A stretch of DNA of 53,479 bases, taken from the NCBI GenBank assembly GCA_900316855.1, contig ONEK01000015.1, forward strand, positions 1-53,479, in the 5' to 3' direction. The translations under genes and the position numbers were made by a program. The notes under the pieces are model-generated. The model was given only the letters and a program-made list of their open reading frames with translations, ran no database searches and had not been told where the DNA came from. This stretch comes from an uncultured Lachnospiraceae bacterium (GTDB taxonomy: Bacteria; Bacillota; Clostridia; Lachnospirales; Lachnospiraceae). The first letter of the stretch is position 1, and the number at the start of each line of letters is the position of its first letter. Below, piece after piece: positions 35,068 to 44,332 of the stretch.

Positions 35068-36665
35068 AGATTCTGATTAAAAACGCGGAAATTGCAGACG
35101 GGACCGGGACGTGTCCCTTCCGGGGAAGCCTTCTGACGGACGGTGACCGGATAGCGGCGATCACGCACGGGGACGGAGGGCCTGCGGAATCCGCAGCGGA
35201 CCGGGTCATCGACGCGGGAGGCTGCGTTCTCGCACCCGGCTTTATCGACACCCATTCCCACAGCGACCTGAGGGTCCTGTCGGAGCCGTCGCTCCTTCCA
35301 AAGCTTCACCAGGGCATCACGACCGAGGTTCTGGGGCAGGACGGCATCTCCCTGGCACCGCTCCCGGAGCAGTATATCGAGCCCTGGAAGGAGAATCTTT
35401 CGGGGCTTGACGGCACGGATGAGCGTCTGGACTGGCACTACCGGACAGCGGACGGGTATTTTCATCTGCTGGAGGAGGCAGGGCCCGCCCTGAACGAGGC
35501 TTATCTGCTCCCCCACGGCAACATCCGCATGGAGGCCATGGGGCTGGATAACCGTCCGGCCAATGCGCAGGATCTGGACAAAATGCGGCAGATCACTGCC
35601 AGGGAGATGGAAGCCGGCTGCATCGGTGTCTCATCGGGCCTCATCTACATGCCGTGTGCCTACGCACGCACGGAGGAGCTCATCGAGATCTGTAAGGTGG
35701 CGAAGGATTACGGCGGCGTCTTCGTTGTCCATCAGCGGAGTGAGGCGGACACCATCCTGCCCTCCATGGACGAGATCATCCGCATCGGGCGCGAGTCGGG
35801 CATCCCGATTCATTTCTCCCACTTCAAGGTCTGCGGCAGACCGAACTGGCATTACCTGCCGGATATGTTCCGCAAGCTGGACGAAGCCAGGGACGAGGGA
35901 CTTACGGTTTCGTTTGATCAGTACCCGTATGTCGCGGGCAGCACGATGCTGGGCGTCATCCTGCCGCCCTGGGTCTATGACGGCGGAACGCAAAAGGCTG
36001 TGGCAAGGCTGAAGGATCCGGAGCTTCGAAGGAAGATGGAGCAGGATATCCGGCGCGGCATCCCGGGCTGGGATGACTTCATCCGCTTTGCGGGAACGGA
36101 CGGAATCTACATTACGAGCGTCGTTTCGGAACGGAACCAGGACGTCGTCGGCCTCTCGCTCGACCAGCTGGGGGAGAATCGGGGGAAGGAGCCGCTGGAA
36201 GCGGCCTTTGACCTCCTCCTCGAGGAGAAGGACGCCGTCGGCATGGTGGATTTCTACGGGACGGAGGAGCATGTAAAGGCGATTCTCCGGCGCCCCGAGA
36301 TGAACCTGTGCACGGACGGGCTGCTGTCCGGCAAGCCGCACCCGCGTGTCTACGGGGCGTTTCCGAGGCTCCTGGGCAGATATGTCCGCGAGGAATCCTG
36401 TCTTACCCTCGAAGCCGCGGTGCGGAAGATGACGGGCAAGGCGGCGGACGCCCTGCACATCCGGGAACGGGGGTACCTGAAGGAGGGATATTATGCGGAT
36501 CTTACCCTGTTCGATCCGGAAACCGTAACTGACCGGGGCACGTTCACGGATCCGGAACGGTACCCGGACGGTATCCGGATGGTAATCGTAAATGGAAAAA
36601 TCGCGCTGGACGGGGGACAGGCTGCGGCGGAGCGCAGCGGACGTGTGCTCCGCGCAGGGCATTGA
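35064..36665 (+). CDS. N-acyl-D-amino-acid deacylase-family amidohydrolase
   Basis: A 533-aa metal-dependent amidohydrolase of the D-aminoacylase family. Seen: FIDTHSHSDLRVL (metal HxH), the loop GQDGISLAPL, the Cys/Glu region EVLGQDG..., the HQRSEADTI and IHFSHFKVCGRPNW motifs, and the late CTDGLLSGKPHPRVYG (metal Asp and the HPRxYG box of this family). It removes N-acyl or related groups from D- or achiral amino-acid-like compounds. It occupies the place where the carbamoyltransferase YgeW is found in related clusters, so it may process a formyl, carbamoyl or acyl intermediate of purine breakdown. The exact substrate is unknown. Confidence 0.85.
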   Translation: MKILIKNAEIADGTGTCPFRGSLLTDGDRIAAITHGDGGPAESAADRVIDAGGCVLAPGFIDTHSHSDLRVLSEPSLLPKLHQGITTEVLGQDGISLAPLPEQYIEPWKENLSGLDGTDERLDWHYRTADGYFHLLEEAGPALNEAYLLPHGNIRMEAMGLDNRPANAQDLDKMRQITAREMEAGCIGVSSGLIYMPCAYARTEELIEICKVAKDYGGVFVVHQRSEADTILPSMDEIIRIGRESGIPIHFSHFKVCGRPNWHYLPDMFRKLDEARDEGLTVSFDQYPYVAGSTMLGVILPPWVYDGGTQKAVARLKDPELRRKMEQDIRRGIPGWDDFIRFAGTDGIYITSVVSERNQDVVGLSLDQLGENRGKEPLEAAFDLLLEEKDAVGMVDFYGTEEHVKAILRRPEMNLCTDGLLSGKPHPRVYGAFPRLLGRYVREESCLTLEAAVRKMTGKAADALHIRERGYLKEGYYADLTLFDPETVTDRGTFTDPERYPDGIRMVIVNGKIALDGGQAAAERSGRVLRAGH

Positions 36666-36741
36666 GCTGAATCGGAGAGAATCCGTGCCGGCACAGCCGC
36701 TGTGGTATGCACCGCAGCCAGGACCACGGGAGGAGCAGTCT

Positions 36742-39309
36742 ATGTACCATATGAGAGTGAATGGAAGGGAAGTCACAGCGGACGGGGATAAGCGCCTTCT
36801 GGATTTCCTCCGGGAGGATCTGGATCTGACCTCCGTGAAAAACGGCTGCGGACAGGGCGCCTGCGGCGCCTGCATGGTTCTTATTAACGGGCGGAAGGTG
36901 CGCTCCTGCTTAAAGCGCGTGAAGGACGTGGACGGCTGCAGCATTCTGACGGTCGACGGCTTTTCCGAAAGGGAGAAGCAGATTTATGTCTTCGCGTTCT
37001 CCACGGCAGGCGCGGTGCAGTGCGGCTTCTGCACGCCGGGGATGCTCATCAGCACGAAGGAGCTCCTGGACCGGAATCCGGACCCTTCTGATGACGAGAT
37101 CCGGGAGGCACTGCAGGGGAATCTGTGCCGCTGCACAGGGTACCTTAGCATCTTCCGCGCCGTGCGCCTTGCGGCGGAGTGCCTTCGCGGGGAGAGGAAA
37201 CCGGAAATTTCCGTTCCCGAAGGCCATGTCGGCGAGCGGGCTGTCCGCCCGGACGCGGAGGCGAAGATCCTCGGCACGGCGAAATTTGCAGGAGACCTGA
37301 AGGCACCGGGCATGCTGTACGGCTCCGCCGTTCATTCGCAATACCCCCGGGCTCTCATTAAGGCGATTCACATCGGGAAGGCACTGGCGCACCCGGACTG
37401 CGCGGGCATTGTCCTCGCGAAGGATATCCCGGGCGAACGGGTGCTGGGGCACCTCACACTGGACTGGCCGGCCCTTGTTGACGTCGGGGAGGAGACGCGC
37501 TACCGCGGGGATGCGCTGGCCCTTGTCGCTTCGAGGAGACAGGAATCCCTTGAGGAAATCAAGGGCCTCGTGGAAGTGGAGTATGAGGTGAGACAGCCCG
37601 TCTTCGATCCGGAGGAAGCGCTGGAGCGGAAGGACTACCAGGTGCATCCGGAGGATGAAAATCCCGGAAACGTCTACCGGGTGGAGAAGGTCCGGCGCGG
37701 CAATGTGGACGAAGCCCTGGCGTCCTCCGCCTATGTCGTCACGAACGTCTACGAGACACCGTTCCAGGAGCACGCCTTCCTCGAACCGGAGAGCGCTCTC
37801 GCGGTGCCGGACGGCAGGGATCACATGACCGTGTACACGGGTGGACAGTCAGTCTATGACGACCATCGGGAGATCACAAGGCTCCTCGGCATCCGTCCGG
37901 AGCAGCTGCGCGTCATCAGCGCCTATGTGGGCGGCGGCTTCGGCGGCAAGGAGGACATGAGCGTGCAGCACCACGCGGCACTCCTTGCCTGGATCCTGAG
38001 GGAGCCTGTGCGAATCACGTTTACCCGCAGGGAGAGCATGCTGTATCACGTAAAGCGCCACCCGATGAAGATGACACTCACGACGGGGTGTGATAAGGAC
38101 GGACACCTGACGGCCATGCGGCTTCGCCTGACTGCCAATACGGGCGCGTATGCCTCGCTCGGCGGTCCGGTCCTGCAGAGGGCGTGCACGCACGCGGCGG
38201 GGCCCTACAACTACCAGAACGTCGATATCATCGGCACCGCGGTCTACACGAACTGCGTCCCCGCGGGTGCGTTCCGCGGCTTCGGCGTCGTGCAGTCCAT
38301 GTTCGCGACCGAATGCAACCTGAACCAGCTCGCGGAGAAGGTCGGAATTGACGGGTGGGAAATCCGCCGCCGCAATGCGCTTCGCCCGGGAGACGTACTG
38401 CCGAACGGGCAGATCGCGGATGCCGGCACCGGGATTGTCGAGACGCTGGATGCCGTGAAGGAGGCCTATTACAGCGATCCGGAGCATACGGGGATTGCCT
38501 GCGCCATCAAGAATGCCGGCGTCGGCGTCGGTGTGCCGGATATCGGCCGCGTGAAGCTCCATGTCGAGGGCGGCCGTGTGTCCCTGCAGACGAGTGCCGC
38601 CTGCATGGGACAGGGTATTGCATCGACGATGCGTGCCATCTGCTGCGAGGCGGCAGGGATTCCTGCTTCCCTTGTGACGGTGCACGAGCCCGATACGGAC
38701 GTAACGCCTGATTCCGGGACGAGCACGGCATCCCGGCAGACGACGATCACCGGCGAAGCCGCGAGACTTGCCGGGCTGAAGCTGAAGGAGGCACTGCAGG
38801 ATCAGTCCCTGCAGGAGCTGGAGGGACAGGACTTCTTTGCGGAATATGATGCCGTGACCGACCCCATGGGCTGTGACAAGCCAAACCCTGTAAGTCATGT
38901 GGCTTACGGCTACGCGACGCAGGTCGTGCTGCTGGACGATGCGGGCCGCGTGAAGAAGGTGACCGCCGCGCATGACGTCGGCAGGGCGGTCAATCCGGCC
39001 AACGTCGAGGGACAGATCACCGGCGGCATCGTCATGGGTCTTGGCTATGGCCTCACGGAGGACCTGCGGATGAAGGAAGGCGAGCCGACGTCCTCCTATG
39101 GCACAATGGGGCTGTGGCGTGCGGAGGATATACCGGAGATTGAGACCATCCTTGTGGAGAAGAATCCGGACAGCAAGGCCTTCGGAGCCAAGGGCGTCGG
39201 GGAGATTCCGCTCATTCCGACATCCCCCGCTGTGCAGAATGCTCTGTACAAACGGGACGGAATCTTCCGGACAAGGCTCCCGCTCGATCACACGGCGTAC
39301 CGGACATGA
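36742..39309 (+). CDS. xdh: Fused FeS-molybdopterin xanthine dehydrogenase (selenium-type hydroxylase family)
   Basis: An 855-aa molybdenum hydroxylase in which the [2Fe-2S] subunit (residues 1-~155: [15 protein letters not shown] and QCGFCTPGM...LCRCTGY) is fused to the molybdopterin subunit ([10 protein letters not shown] for purine binding, and GAKGVGEI with the catalytic base Glu821). Length and fusion fit the selenium-dependent xanthine dehydrogenase family, where labile selenium, not selenocysteine, is used. No in-frame TGA is present. Whether selenium is used cannot be seen, and selD is not in the window. There is no FAD domain, so electrons must leave through another protein. The ATG at 36742 has GGAGGAG upstream; the frame is open back to 36592. 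It overlaps mocA by 4 bases. Confidence 0.88.
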   Translation: MYHMRVNGREVTADGDKRLLDFLREDLDLTSVKNGCGQGACGACMVLINGRKVRSCLKRVKDVDGCSILTVDGFSEREKQIYVFAFSTAGAVQCGFCTPGMLISTKELLDRNPDPSDDEIREALQGNLCRCTGYLSIFRAVRLAAECLRGERKPEISVPEGHVGERAVRPDAEAKILGTAKFAGDLKAPGMLYGSAVHSQYPRALIKAIHIGKALAHPDCAGIVLAKDIPGERVLGHLTLDWPALVDVGEETRYRGDALALVASRRQESLEEIKGLVEVEYEVRQPVFDPEEALERKDYQVHPEDENPGNVYRVEKVRRGNVDEALASSAYVVTNVYETPFQEHAFLEPESALAVPDGRDHMTVYTGGQSVYDDHREITRLLGIRPEQLRVISAYVGGGFGGKEDMSVQHHAALLAWILREPVRITFTRRESMLYHVKRHPMKMTLTTGCDKDGHLTAMRLRLTANTGAYASLGGPVLQRACTHAAGPYNYQNVDIIGTAVYTNCVPAGAFRGFGVVQSMFATECNLNQLAEKVGIDGWEIRRRNALRPGDVLPNGQIADAGTGIVETLDAVKEAYYSDPEHTGIACAIKNAGVGVGVPDIGRVKLHVEGGRVSLQTSAACMGQGIASTMRAICCEAAGIPASLVTVHEPDTDVTPDSGTSTASRQTTITGEAARLAGLKLKEALQDQSLQELEGQDFFAEYDAVTDPMGCDKPNPVSHVAYGYATQVVLLDDAGRVKKVTAAHDVGRAVNPANVEGQITGGIVMGLGYGLTEDLRMKEGEPTSSYGTMGLWRAEDIPEIETILVEKNPDSKAFGAKGVGEIPLIPTSPAVQNALYKRDGIFRTRLPLDHTAYRT

Positions 39310-39989
39310 CTGTCATGACGGGGGCAAAGCATGAGGAGGACAGCCGGACCGCTGTTTGCGGAGTCGGAACAGCGGCGGTGATCACGGCGGCCGGCCTCTC
39401 CAGCCGGATGAACGGCTTCAAGCAGCTCCTGCCCGTTCAGGGAGAGCCCATGCTGCGGCACGGGGTCCGGACGTTCCTTCGGGCAGGCATCCGCGAGGTC
39501 ATTGTCGTAACCGGGTTCCGTGCGGCAGACTGCCGCGAAGCGCTTCGGGATCTGCCGGTCCGCTTCGTCCATAACCCGGAATATGCGTCTACACAGATGT
39601 TTGAATCCGCCTGTCTGGGGCTCCGGGCAGCATTGGACCGGGGCGCACAGGCGGTCTTTGTCTGCCCCGCGGATGTTCCCCTGTTCCGGGAGGAAACGAT
39701 CCATGCCCTGCTTGCGGGCGATGGGCCCGTCCGGATTCCCTCGAAGAATGGCCGCGGAGGACACCCCGTCCTGATGGAGAGGGCGGCCGCTTCGCGGCTT
39801 CTGACAGATTCCGGGGAAGGCGGCATGAAGGGTGCCATACGGCGCGCCGGCCTTCCGGTTACGTATATCCCGGTCACGGACGAGGGTGCGTTTCACGATG
39901 CGGATACCCGCGGCGACTATGACGAAATGCTCCGTACGGCTGCGGACTGTTCCGGCTCCGGCAAGGCCGGAAAGGAACCAGCGACGTAA
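39306..39989 (+). CDS. mocA: MocA-type molybdenum cofactor nucleotidyltransferase
   Basis: A 227-aa nucleotidyltransferase. AAVITAAGLSSRMNGFKQLLPVQGEPMLRHGVRTFLRAGIREVIVVTGF is the MobA/MocA sugar-nucleotide transferase fold with its nucleotide-binding loop, and VFVCPADVPLF supplies the metal-binding Asp. MocA attaches CMP to molybdopterin to make the dinucleotide cofactor used by hydroxylases of the xanthine dehydrogenase family. The N-terminal ~22 residues before the fold are unusual and could be partly untranslated if a later start is used. ATGA overlap with xdh supports the one given. Confidence 0.87.
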   Translation: MTVMTGAKHEEDSRTAVCGVGTAAVITAAGLSSRMNGFKQLLPVQGEPMLRHGVRTFLRAGIREVIVVTGFRAADCREALRDLPVRFVHNPEYASTQMFESACLGLRAALDRGAQAVFVCPADVPLFREETIHALLAGDGPVRIPSKNGRGGHPVLMERAAASRLLTDSGEGGMKGAIRRAGLPVTYIPVTDEGAFHDADTRGDYDEMLRTAADCSGSGKAGKEPAT

Positions 39990-40043
39990 GGCTTATGCGG
40001 ACATATTTACACAGCGCCGTTCTTGCGCTGATGAGGTACATCC

Positions 40044-41066
40044 ATGAAAATCATGCGAACAGAGGACAGCGTGGGACAGATCCTTTGCCAGGACATCACG
40101 CAGATTATCCGGGGAGGCTATAAGGGCCCGGTATTCCGCAAGGGCCACGTCATCACGAAGGGGGACATCCCCATCCTCCTAAGTGTCGGCAAGGACAACA
40201 TCTACATCTGGGAGAATGACGGCACCCTTGTGCATGAAAACGACGCCGCCAGGATACTGTATGAGCTCAGCGCCGGGGAGAACATCCATCCCTCTGATGA
40301 TATCAGAGAGGGCAAAATCGAGCTGATTGCGGACTGCGATGGTCTGCTGAAGATCGACCGGGGAAAGCTCCTTGCGGTGAACTCCCTCGGAGAGATGATG
40401 ATCGCGTCGCGCCACGGGGACTTCCCGGTGAAAAAGGGTGACAAAATCGCCGGCGAGCGGATCATTCCCCTTGCAATTGACAGGGCGAAGATGGAACGCG
40501 CAAGACAGACGGCCGCGGGCGGCCCGATCTTTTGCGTACTGCCGTTCCGGCCAAAAAAAGCCGGCATCGTAACAACAGGAAACGAGGTCTATTACGGCCG
40601 TATTGCGGATACGTTCACGGACGTCGTCGCGGCAAAGCTTGCGGAATATGGTATTGAGGTGACCGGTCACGAGCTGTCCGCGGATGATGCCGCCATGGAG
40701 GAGGCCTGCATCCGGAAGCTGCTGGATGCCGGGGCGGATCTGATCCTCTGCACCGGCGGCATGAGTGTGGATCCGGACGACCGGACTCCGCTCGCAATCC
40801 GGACGGTCGCGGGTTCGTGCGTCACCTACGGCGCGCCGGTCCTTCCGGGTGCGATGTTCATGCTGGCTTATACGGACCTCGGTATCCCGATCGTCGGGCT
40901 GCCGGGCTGTGTGATGCACGCGAAGCGGACCATTTTCGACCTGGTGCTGCCAAGGCTTGCCGCGGACGATCCCGTGAGCCGCAAGGAGCTCGAGCGGCTC
41001 GGCGAGGGAGGCATGTGTCTCAACTGTGCGCAATGCACGTTCCCGAACTGCGGATTCGGAAAATGA
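40044..41066 (+). CDS. MoeA-like molybdopterin-binding protein with Cys-rich C-terminus
   Basis: A 340-aa protein whose central and C-terminal part (about 165-320) has the molybdopterin-binding MoaB/MoeA fold: GIVTTGNEVYYGRI, the ...GADLILCTGGMSVDPDDRTPLAIR motif, and GLPGCVMHAKRTIFD. The N-terminal half lacks the usual MoeA domain order and carries the QDITQIIRGGYKGPVFRKGHVITKGDI start found in clostridial relatives beside xanthine dehydrogenase genes. The last residues, CLNCAQCTFPNCGFGK, hold four cysteines and look like a metal or cluster site. It probably acts in molybdenum insertion or cofactor delivery to the hydroxylases. GAGG precedes the ATG. Confidence 0.8.
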   Translation: MKIMRTEDSVGQILCQDITQIIRGGYKGPVFRKGHVITKGDIPILLSVGKDNIYIWENDGTLVHENDAARILYELSAGENIHPSDDIREGKIELIADCDGLLKIDRGKLLAVNSLGEMMIASRHGDFPVKKGDKIAGERIIPLAIDRAKMERARQTAAGGPIFCVLPFRPKKAGIVTTGNEVYYGRIADTFTDVVAAKLAEYGIEVTGHELSADDAAMEEACIRKLLDAGADLILCTGGMSVDPDDRTPLAIRTVAGSCVTYGAPVLPGAMFMLAYTDLGIPIVGLPGCVMHAKRTIFDLVLPRLAADDPVSRKELERLGEGGMCLNCAQCTFPNCGFGK

Positions 41067-41073
41067 GGAAATT

Positions 41074-42183
41074 ATGAATATCCGGGATGTCTATAAGTCT
41101 ATATCTGATCTGAATACGGCCAGGGACAGCTTCTATTGCCTGGTACTGGACGGGCCCTGCCGGGGCGGGACCGGACTTCTGAACGGGCAGGAGTGGAGGA
41201 CGGCAGGAGGGGATTTCCTCCCCCGGCATACGGAGGAGCTTATGCGGCAGGTGTCAGCACACTCCGGCATGGCACAGCATGAGTCCGGTATCCTCTGTAT
41301 TGATGGAACGAATGTGTACATGCAGAGGCTGACAGGCCGGCAGAAGATCGTTCTGTGCGGTGCCGGAACGGTAGGCCTTGCGGTGATCCGGTTCGCGAAA
41401 ATCCTGGGCTATGAGGTGACTGCCCTGGAGGACAGGAGTCCCTTTGCCCAAAAGGCGGAGGAAGCCGGCGCGGATCACGTGATCTGCGGGAACTACACAC
41501 AGGGGCTCAGTCAGGTCCGCGGCGATGAGGACACCTGGTTTGTCATCATGACAATGGGGCATCTGTCGGACGGCGTGTGCCTTAAGGAGATCAGCAGGAA
41601 GGAGCATGCCTACATCGGTATGATGGGGAGCAGGAGGCGTGTGAGGCTCATGCTCGATTACATCGGGAAGCAGGGCGCTGACCCGGAGATTCTAAGACAC
41701 GTGCACGCGCCGATCGGACTCTCAATCCATGCCAGGACCCCGGAGGAGATTGCGCTTTCGGTGCTTGCCGAGATTACGGACTTAAGGAACAGCCGGAATG
41801 CTGCGGAGCCGTTTCCCCATGAAATTCTGGATGTCATGGACGGACTGCCGGACGGTGAGCCGGCGGTGCTCGCGACAGTCATACAGAAGGAGGGCTCCGC
41901 GCCGCAGGATCCGGGAGCCAGAATGCTGGTCCGGACGGACGGCGGGCTGACGTGTACAGTCGGCGGAGGATATCTGGAGGCGGTTGTCGCGCGCAGGGCG
42001 CTGGAAATCCTTGGCTCCGCGGCAGCTCCATCCGGAGCTCCGGATGCTGCCGGAGCAGGAAATCCAAAGGAACGCCGCAGCGAAGGGTTCGAAATCATGG
42101 ACGTGTCGCTGGAGAGCGATGATGTCGTTAAGGCACCGATGATCTGCGGCGGGAGTGTCCGCGTCGCCCTTCAGCGGATCTGA
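41074..42183 (+). CDS. XdhC/CoxI-type hydroxylase maturation factor with unusual domain order
   Basis: A 369-aa protein that probably handles sulfuration or cofactor insertion for xanthine dehydrogenase. A Rossmann XdhC_C domain lies in the middle: GAGTVG at 96-101, AYIGMMGSRRR, APIGLSIHARTPEEIALSVLAEI. Only after it comes the CoxI-type domain, AVLATVIQKEGSAPQDPGARMLV...CTVGGGYLEAVVA, with final CGGSVRVAL (258-369). Normally the CoxI part is N-terminal. Here residues 1-89 look like a worn copy of it. GAGGAA precedes the ATG at 41074, 7 bases after the MoeA-like gene. Confidence 0.82.
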   Translation: MNIRDVYKSISDLNTARDSFYCLVLDGPCRGGTGLLNGQEWRTAGGDFLPRHTEELMRQVSAHSGMAQHESGILCIDGTNVYMQRLTGRQKIVLCGAGTVGLAVIRFAKILGYEVTALEDRSPFAQKAEEAGADHVICGNYTQGLSQVRGDEDTWFVIMTMGHLSDGVCLKEISRKEHAYIGMMGSRRRVRLMLDYIGKQGADPEILRHVHAPIGLSIHARTPEEIALSVLAEITDLRNSRNAAEPFPHEILDVMDGLPDGEPAVLATVIQKEGSAPQDPGARMLVRTDGGLTCTVGGGYLEAVVARRALEILGSAAAPSGAPDAAGAGNPKERRSEGFEIMDVSLESDDVVKAPMICGGSVRVALQRI

Positions 42184-42263
42184 GAAGCGGTACCTTGGCG
42201 GTATTTACACTGAGGACAGGATACCGCAGGATCAGATACTGCGGAATGAAAGGCTCAAGGCAC

Positions 42264-43313
42264 ATGCGTGACCGGTTCGGCAGGGAAATTACATATATGC
42301 GGATCTCTGTGACGGATGCCTGCAATCTGCACTGCCGCTACTGCAGTCCGCTGCCGGAAAACGAAGCCGGAGCTTTGCCGCGGAAGGAAACCGTTCCGGC
42401 TCCGGCAAAGAGCATTCCGGAATCCGCAGCCGGCCAAAACGCGCTGCTTTCTCCCGGTGAAATCCGGGAGGTGTCAGCAGCAGCGGTGTCCCTTGGGATC
42501 ACGCGTTTCAGGCTGACCGGCGGGGAGCCGCTCCTTCGGGCGGATCTTGCGGAAATCATCCGAGGGATCCGCGGCATCCCCGGCGTGGAAGCAATCGGCG
42601 TCACCACGAACGGTCTGCTCCTTGCGGGACGGGTCCGGGACCTTGCGGACGCCGGCATGCAGGCAGTCAACATCAGCCTTGATACACTGGACCCGGACAC
42701 ATTTCATCGGATCACGGGAAATGACGGTGAAGGTCTTGCGGACATTCTTGCGGGGATCCGTGAATCACTGGCTGTCCCCGGACTGAAGGTTCACCTGAAC
42801 TGTGTCCCGCAGCCGGGTATCAACAGCAGGGACCTTGTAAGGCTTGCCGCGCTGACCCTCGATCACAGCCTCAGTGTGCGCTTCATCGAGATGATGCCGA
42901 TCGGCTGCGGCAGGAGAGCCGCAGGCTTCGACAACAGGGAGCTGCTGGAGAGGCTTTCCCGGGAATACCCGGGAATTACCCGCGACATGGATGAACAGGG
43001 GAGCGGCCCCGCACTCTATTACCGCATCCCGGGGGCAGAGGGCACGATCGGCCTGATCAGCGCGATGCACGGAAAATACTGCAGCACCTGCAACCGCATC
43101 CGCATGATGGCGGACGGACGGCTGAAGGGCTGCCTCTCCTATGATTCGGAACTCAGTGTGCAGCAGGCGCTGCAGCTAGAAAGCACCGATGCGCGAAGGT
43201 CGGCGCTGACCCGGGTCCTCCGGCAGGCAATCCTCGGAAAGCCGGAGGGTCACTGCTTCGAACGCCCGGACGATGTTACGGAGACCGCATGTATGATACA
43301 GATCGGAGGTTGA
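42264..43313 (+). CDS. moaA: GTP 3',8-cyclase MoaA
   Basis: A 349-aa radical SAM enzyme that starts molybdopterin synthesis by cyclising GTP. The N-terminal cluster is Cys20-x3-Cys24-x2-Cys27 (DACNLHCRYC), and the second cluster is CSTCNRIRMMADGRLKGC near the C-terminus. The protein ends with IGG, the two-glycine tail MoaA needs to activate its substrate. A low-complexity insert rich in Pro/Ala (about 30-55) follows the first cluster. The longer in-frame start at 42195 is less likely because the family begins at MRDRFGREITYMRIS, and AAGG lies before this ATG. Confidence 0.93.
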   Translation: MRDRFGREITYMRISVTDACNLHCRYCSPLPENEAGALPRKETVPAPAKSIPESAAGQNALLSPGEIREVSAAAVSLGITRFRLTGGEPLLRADLAEIIRGIRGIPGVEAIGVTTNGLLLAGRVRDLADAGMQAVNISLDTLDPDTFHRITGNDGEGLADILAGIRESLAVPGLKVHLNCVPQPGINSRDLVRLAALTLDHSLSVRFIEMMPIGCGRRAAGFDNRELLERLSREYPGITRDMDEQGSGPALYYRIPGAEGTIGLISAMHGKYCSTCNRIRMMADGRLKGCLSYDSELSVQQALQLESTDARRSALTRVLRQAILGKPEGHCFERPDDVTETACMIQIGG

Positions 43314-43320
43314 AACCGCG

Positions 43321-44253
43321 ATGCAACAGCAGGGGAAAGTCACAGCCCTATGCCTGAGTGAGCAGAAGGGGACGCAGAAGACTCCTGTTCCGGAAGCTGT
43401 ATTCCGGGAGGACTGGGGCATTGAGGGCGATGCCCACGCCGGGCACTGGCACCGGCAGGTGAGCCTCCTGCCGAAGGAGCAGATCGACCGCTTCCGCGAA
43501 AAGGGGCTGAAGCTCGCAGACGGAGCGTTCGGCGAGAACATCGTGACGGAAGGCATCGATCTGAAGGCGCTTCCGGTGGGCGTAAGGCTCCGGATCGGCG
43601 AGGTCCAGCTTGAGGTCACGCAGATCGGGAAAGCCTGCCACACGCAGTGTGCGATCCGGAAAGCGACAGGTGACTGCATCATGCCGCGCGAGGGAATTTT
43701 CGCAAAAGTGCTGCGGGGAGGCAGGGTGAAGCCGGGAGCGGCCATTATAGTTCTTCCCCCGGATCCGGAGCGGCCCTACACGGCGGCGGTCATCACGTTA
43801 AGCGACCGCTGTGCGACAGGGCGCCGGGAGGACGAAAGCGGCCCTGCCATCAGGGCGATCCTGGAGCGGCAGGGCATTGAGGTTCTGGAACAGCTCCTGC
43901 TGCCGGACGGGAAGGAGCAGCTGGAAGCGGAGCTCATCCGCCTGTCGGACCAGAGGCAGGTTGATGTGATCTTCACGACCGGCGGGACCGGCTTCTCCGC
44001 AAGGGACCTCACGCCCGAGGCGACCATGGATGTCTGCGACAGGATGACCCCCGGCATTCCGGAAGCGATCCGTGCCTATTCCATGACGATCACACCCCGC
44101 GCCATGCTCTCGCGCCAGACGGCGGGCATCCGCGGCAGGACGCTGATCATCAACCTTCCGGGGAGTCCGAAGGCCTGCCGCGAGGATCTGGATGTCGTTC
44201 TTCCGGCCCTCCCGCACGGACTGGACGTCCTTCGCGGCAGCCCCGGGGAGTGA
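43321..44253 (+). CDS. MOSC domain fused to MoaB/Mog domain
   Basis: A 310-aa fusion. Residues 1-~145 form a MOSC domain (EDWGIEGDAHAGHWHRQVSLL, GAFGENIVTEGID, the ACHTQC cysteines), the fold of molybdenum cofactor sulfurases and carriers. Residues ~150-310 form a MoaB/MogA domain (AAVITLSDRCATGRREDESGP, TTGGTGFSARDLTPEAT, IINLPGSPKACREDLD) that binds or adenylylates molybdopterin. The fusion would couple molybdopterin activation with later handling of the sulfido ligand. It starts 7 bases after moaA, in the same operon. Confidence 0.88.
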   Translation: MQQQGKVTALCLSEQKGTQKTPVPEAVFREDWGIEGDAHAGHWHRQVSLLPKEQIDRFREKGLKLADGAFGENIVTEGIDLKALPVGVRLRIGEVQLEVTQIGKACHTQCAIRKATGDCIMPREGIFAKVLRGGRVKPGAAIIVLPPDPERPYTAAVITLSDRCATGRREDESGPAIRAILERQGIEVLEQLLLPDGKEQLEAELIRLSDQRQVDVIFTTGGTGFSARDLTPEATMDVCDRMTPGIPEAIRAYSMTITPRAMLSRQTAGIRGRTLIINLPGSPKACREDLDVVLPALPHGLDVLRGSPGE

Positions 44254-44281
44254 GTTTGTATGATCCGCTGATGCGAAACTT

Positions 44282-44298
44282 TCACGGATTTTCCGTGA
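44282..44298. promoter_or_regulatory. Inverted repeat upstream of modA
   Basis: TCACGGA-TTT-TCCGTGA, a perfect 7-bp dyad, 34 bases before the modA start. It is too short and lacks a T run for a terminator. It could bind a regulator of molybdate uptake. No ModE gene is present in the window. Confidence 0.4.
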
Positions 44299-44332
44299 TG
44301 GATCTTAGTTGTAACAGGAGATGGGGGCAAAC

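Noticed and set aside
36742..39309. Selenocysteine in the fused xanthine dehydrogenase
   Set aside because: No in-frame TGA exists. Selenium in this family is a labile ligand, and selD is not in the window.
44254..44332. Moco (molybdenum cofactor) riboswitch before modA
   Set aside because: Only one 7-bp dyad fits in 79 bases. The multi-stem Moco motif is not present.
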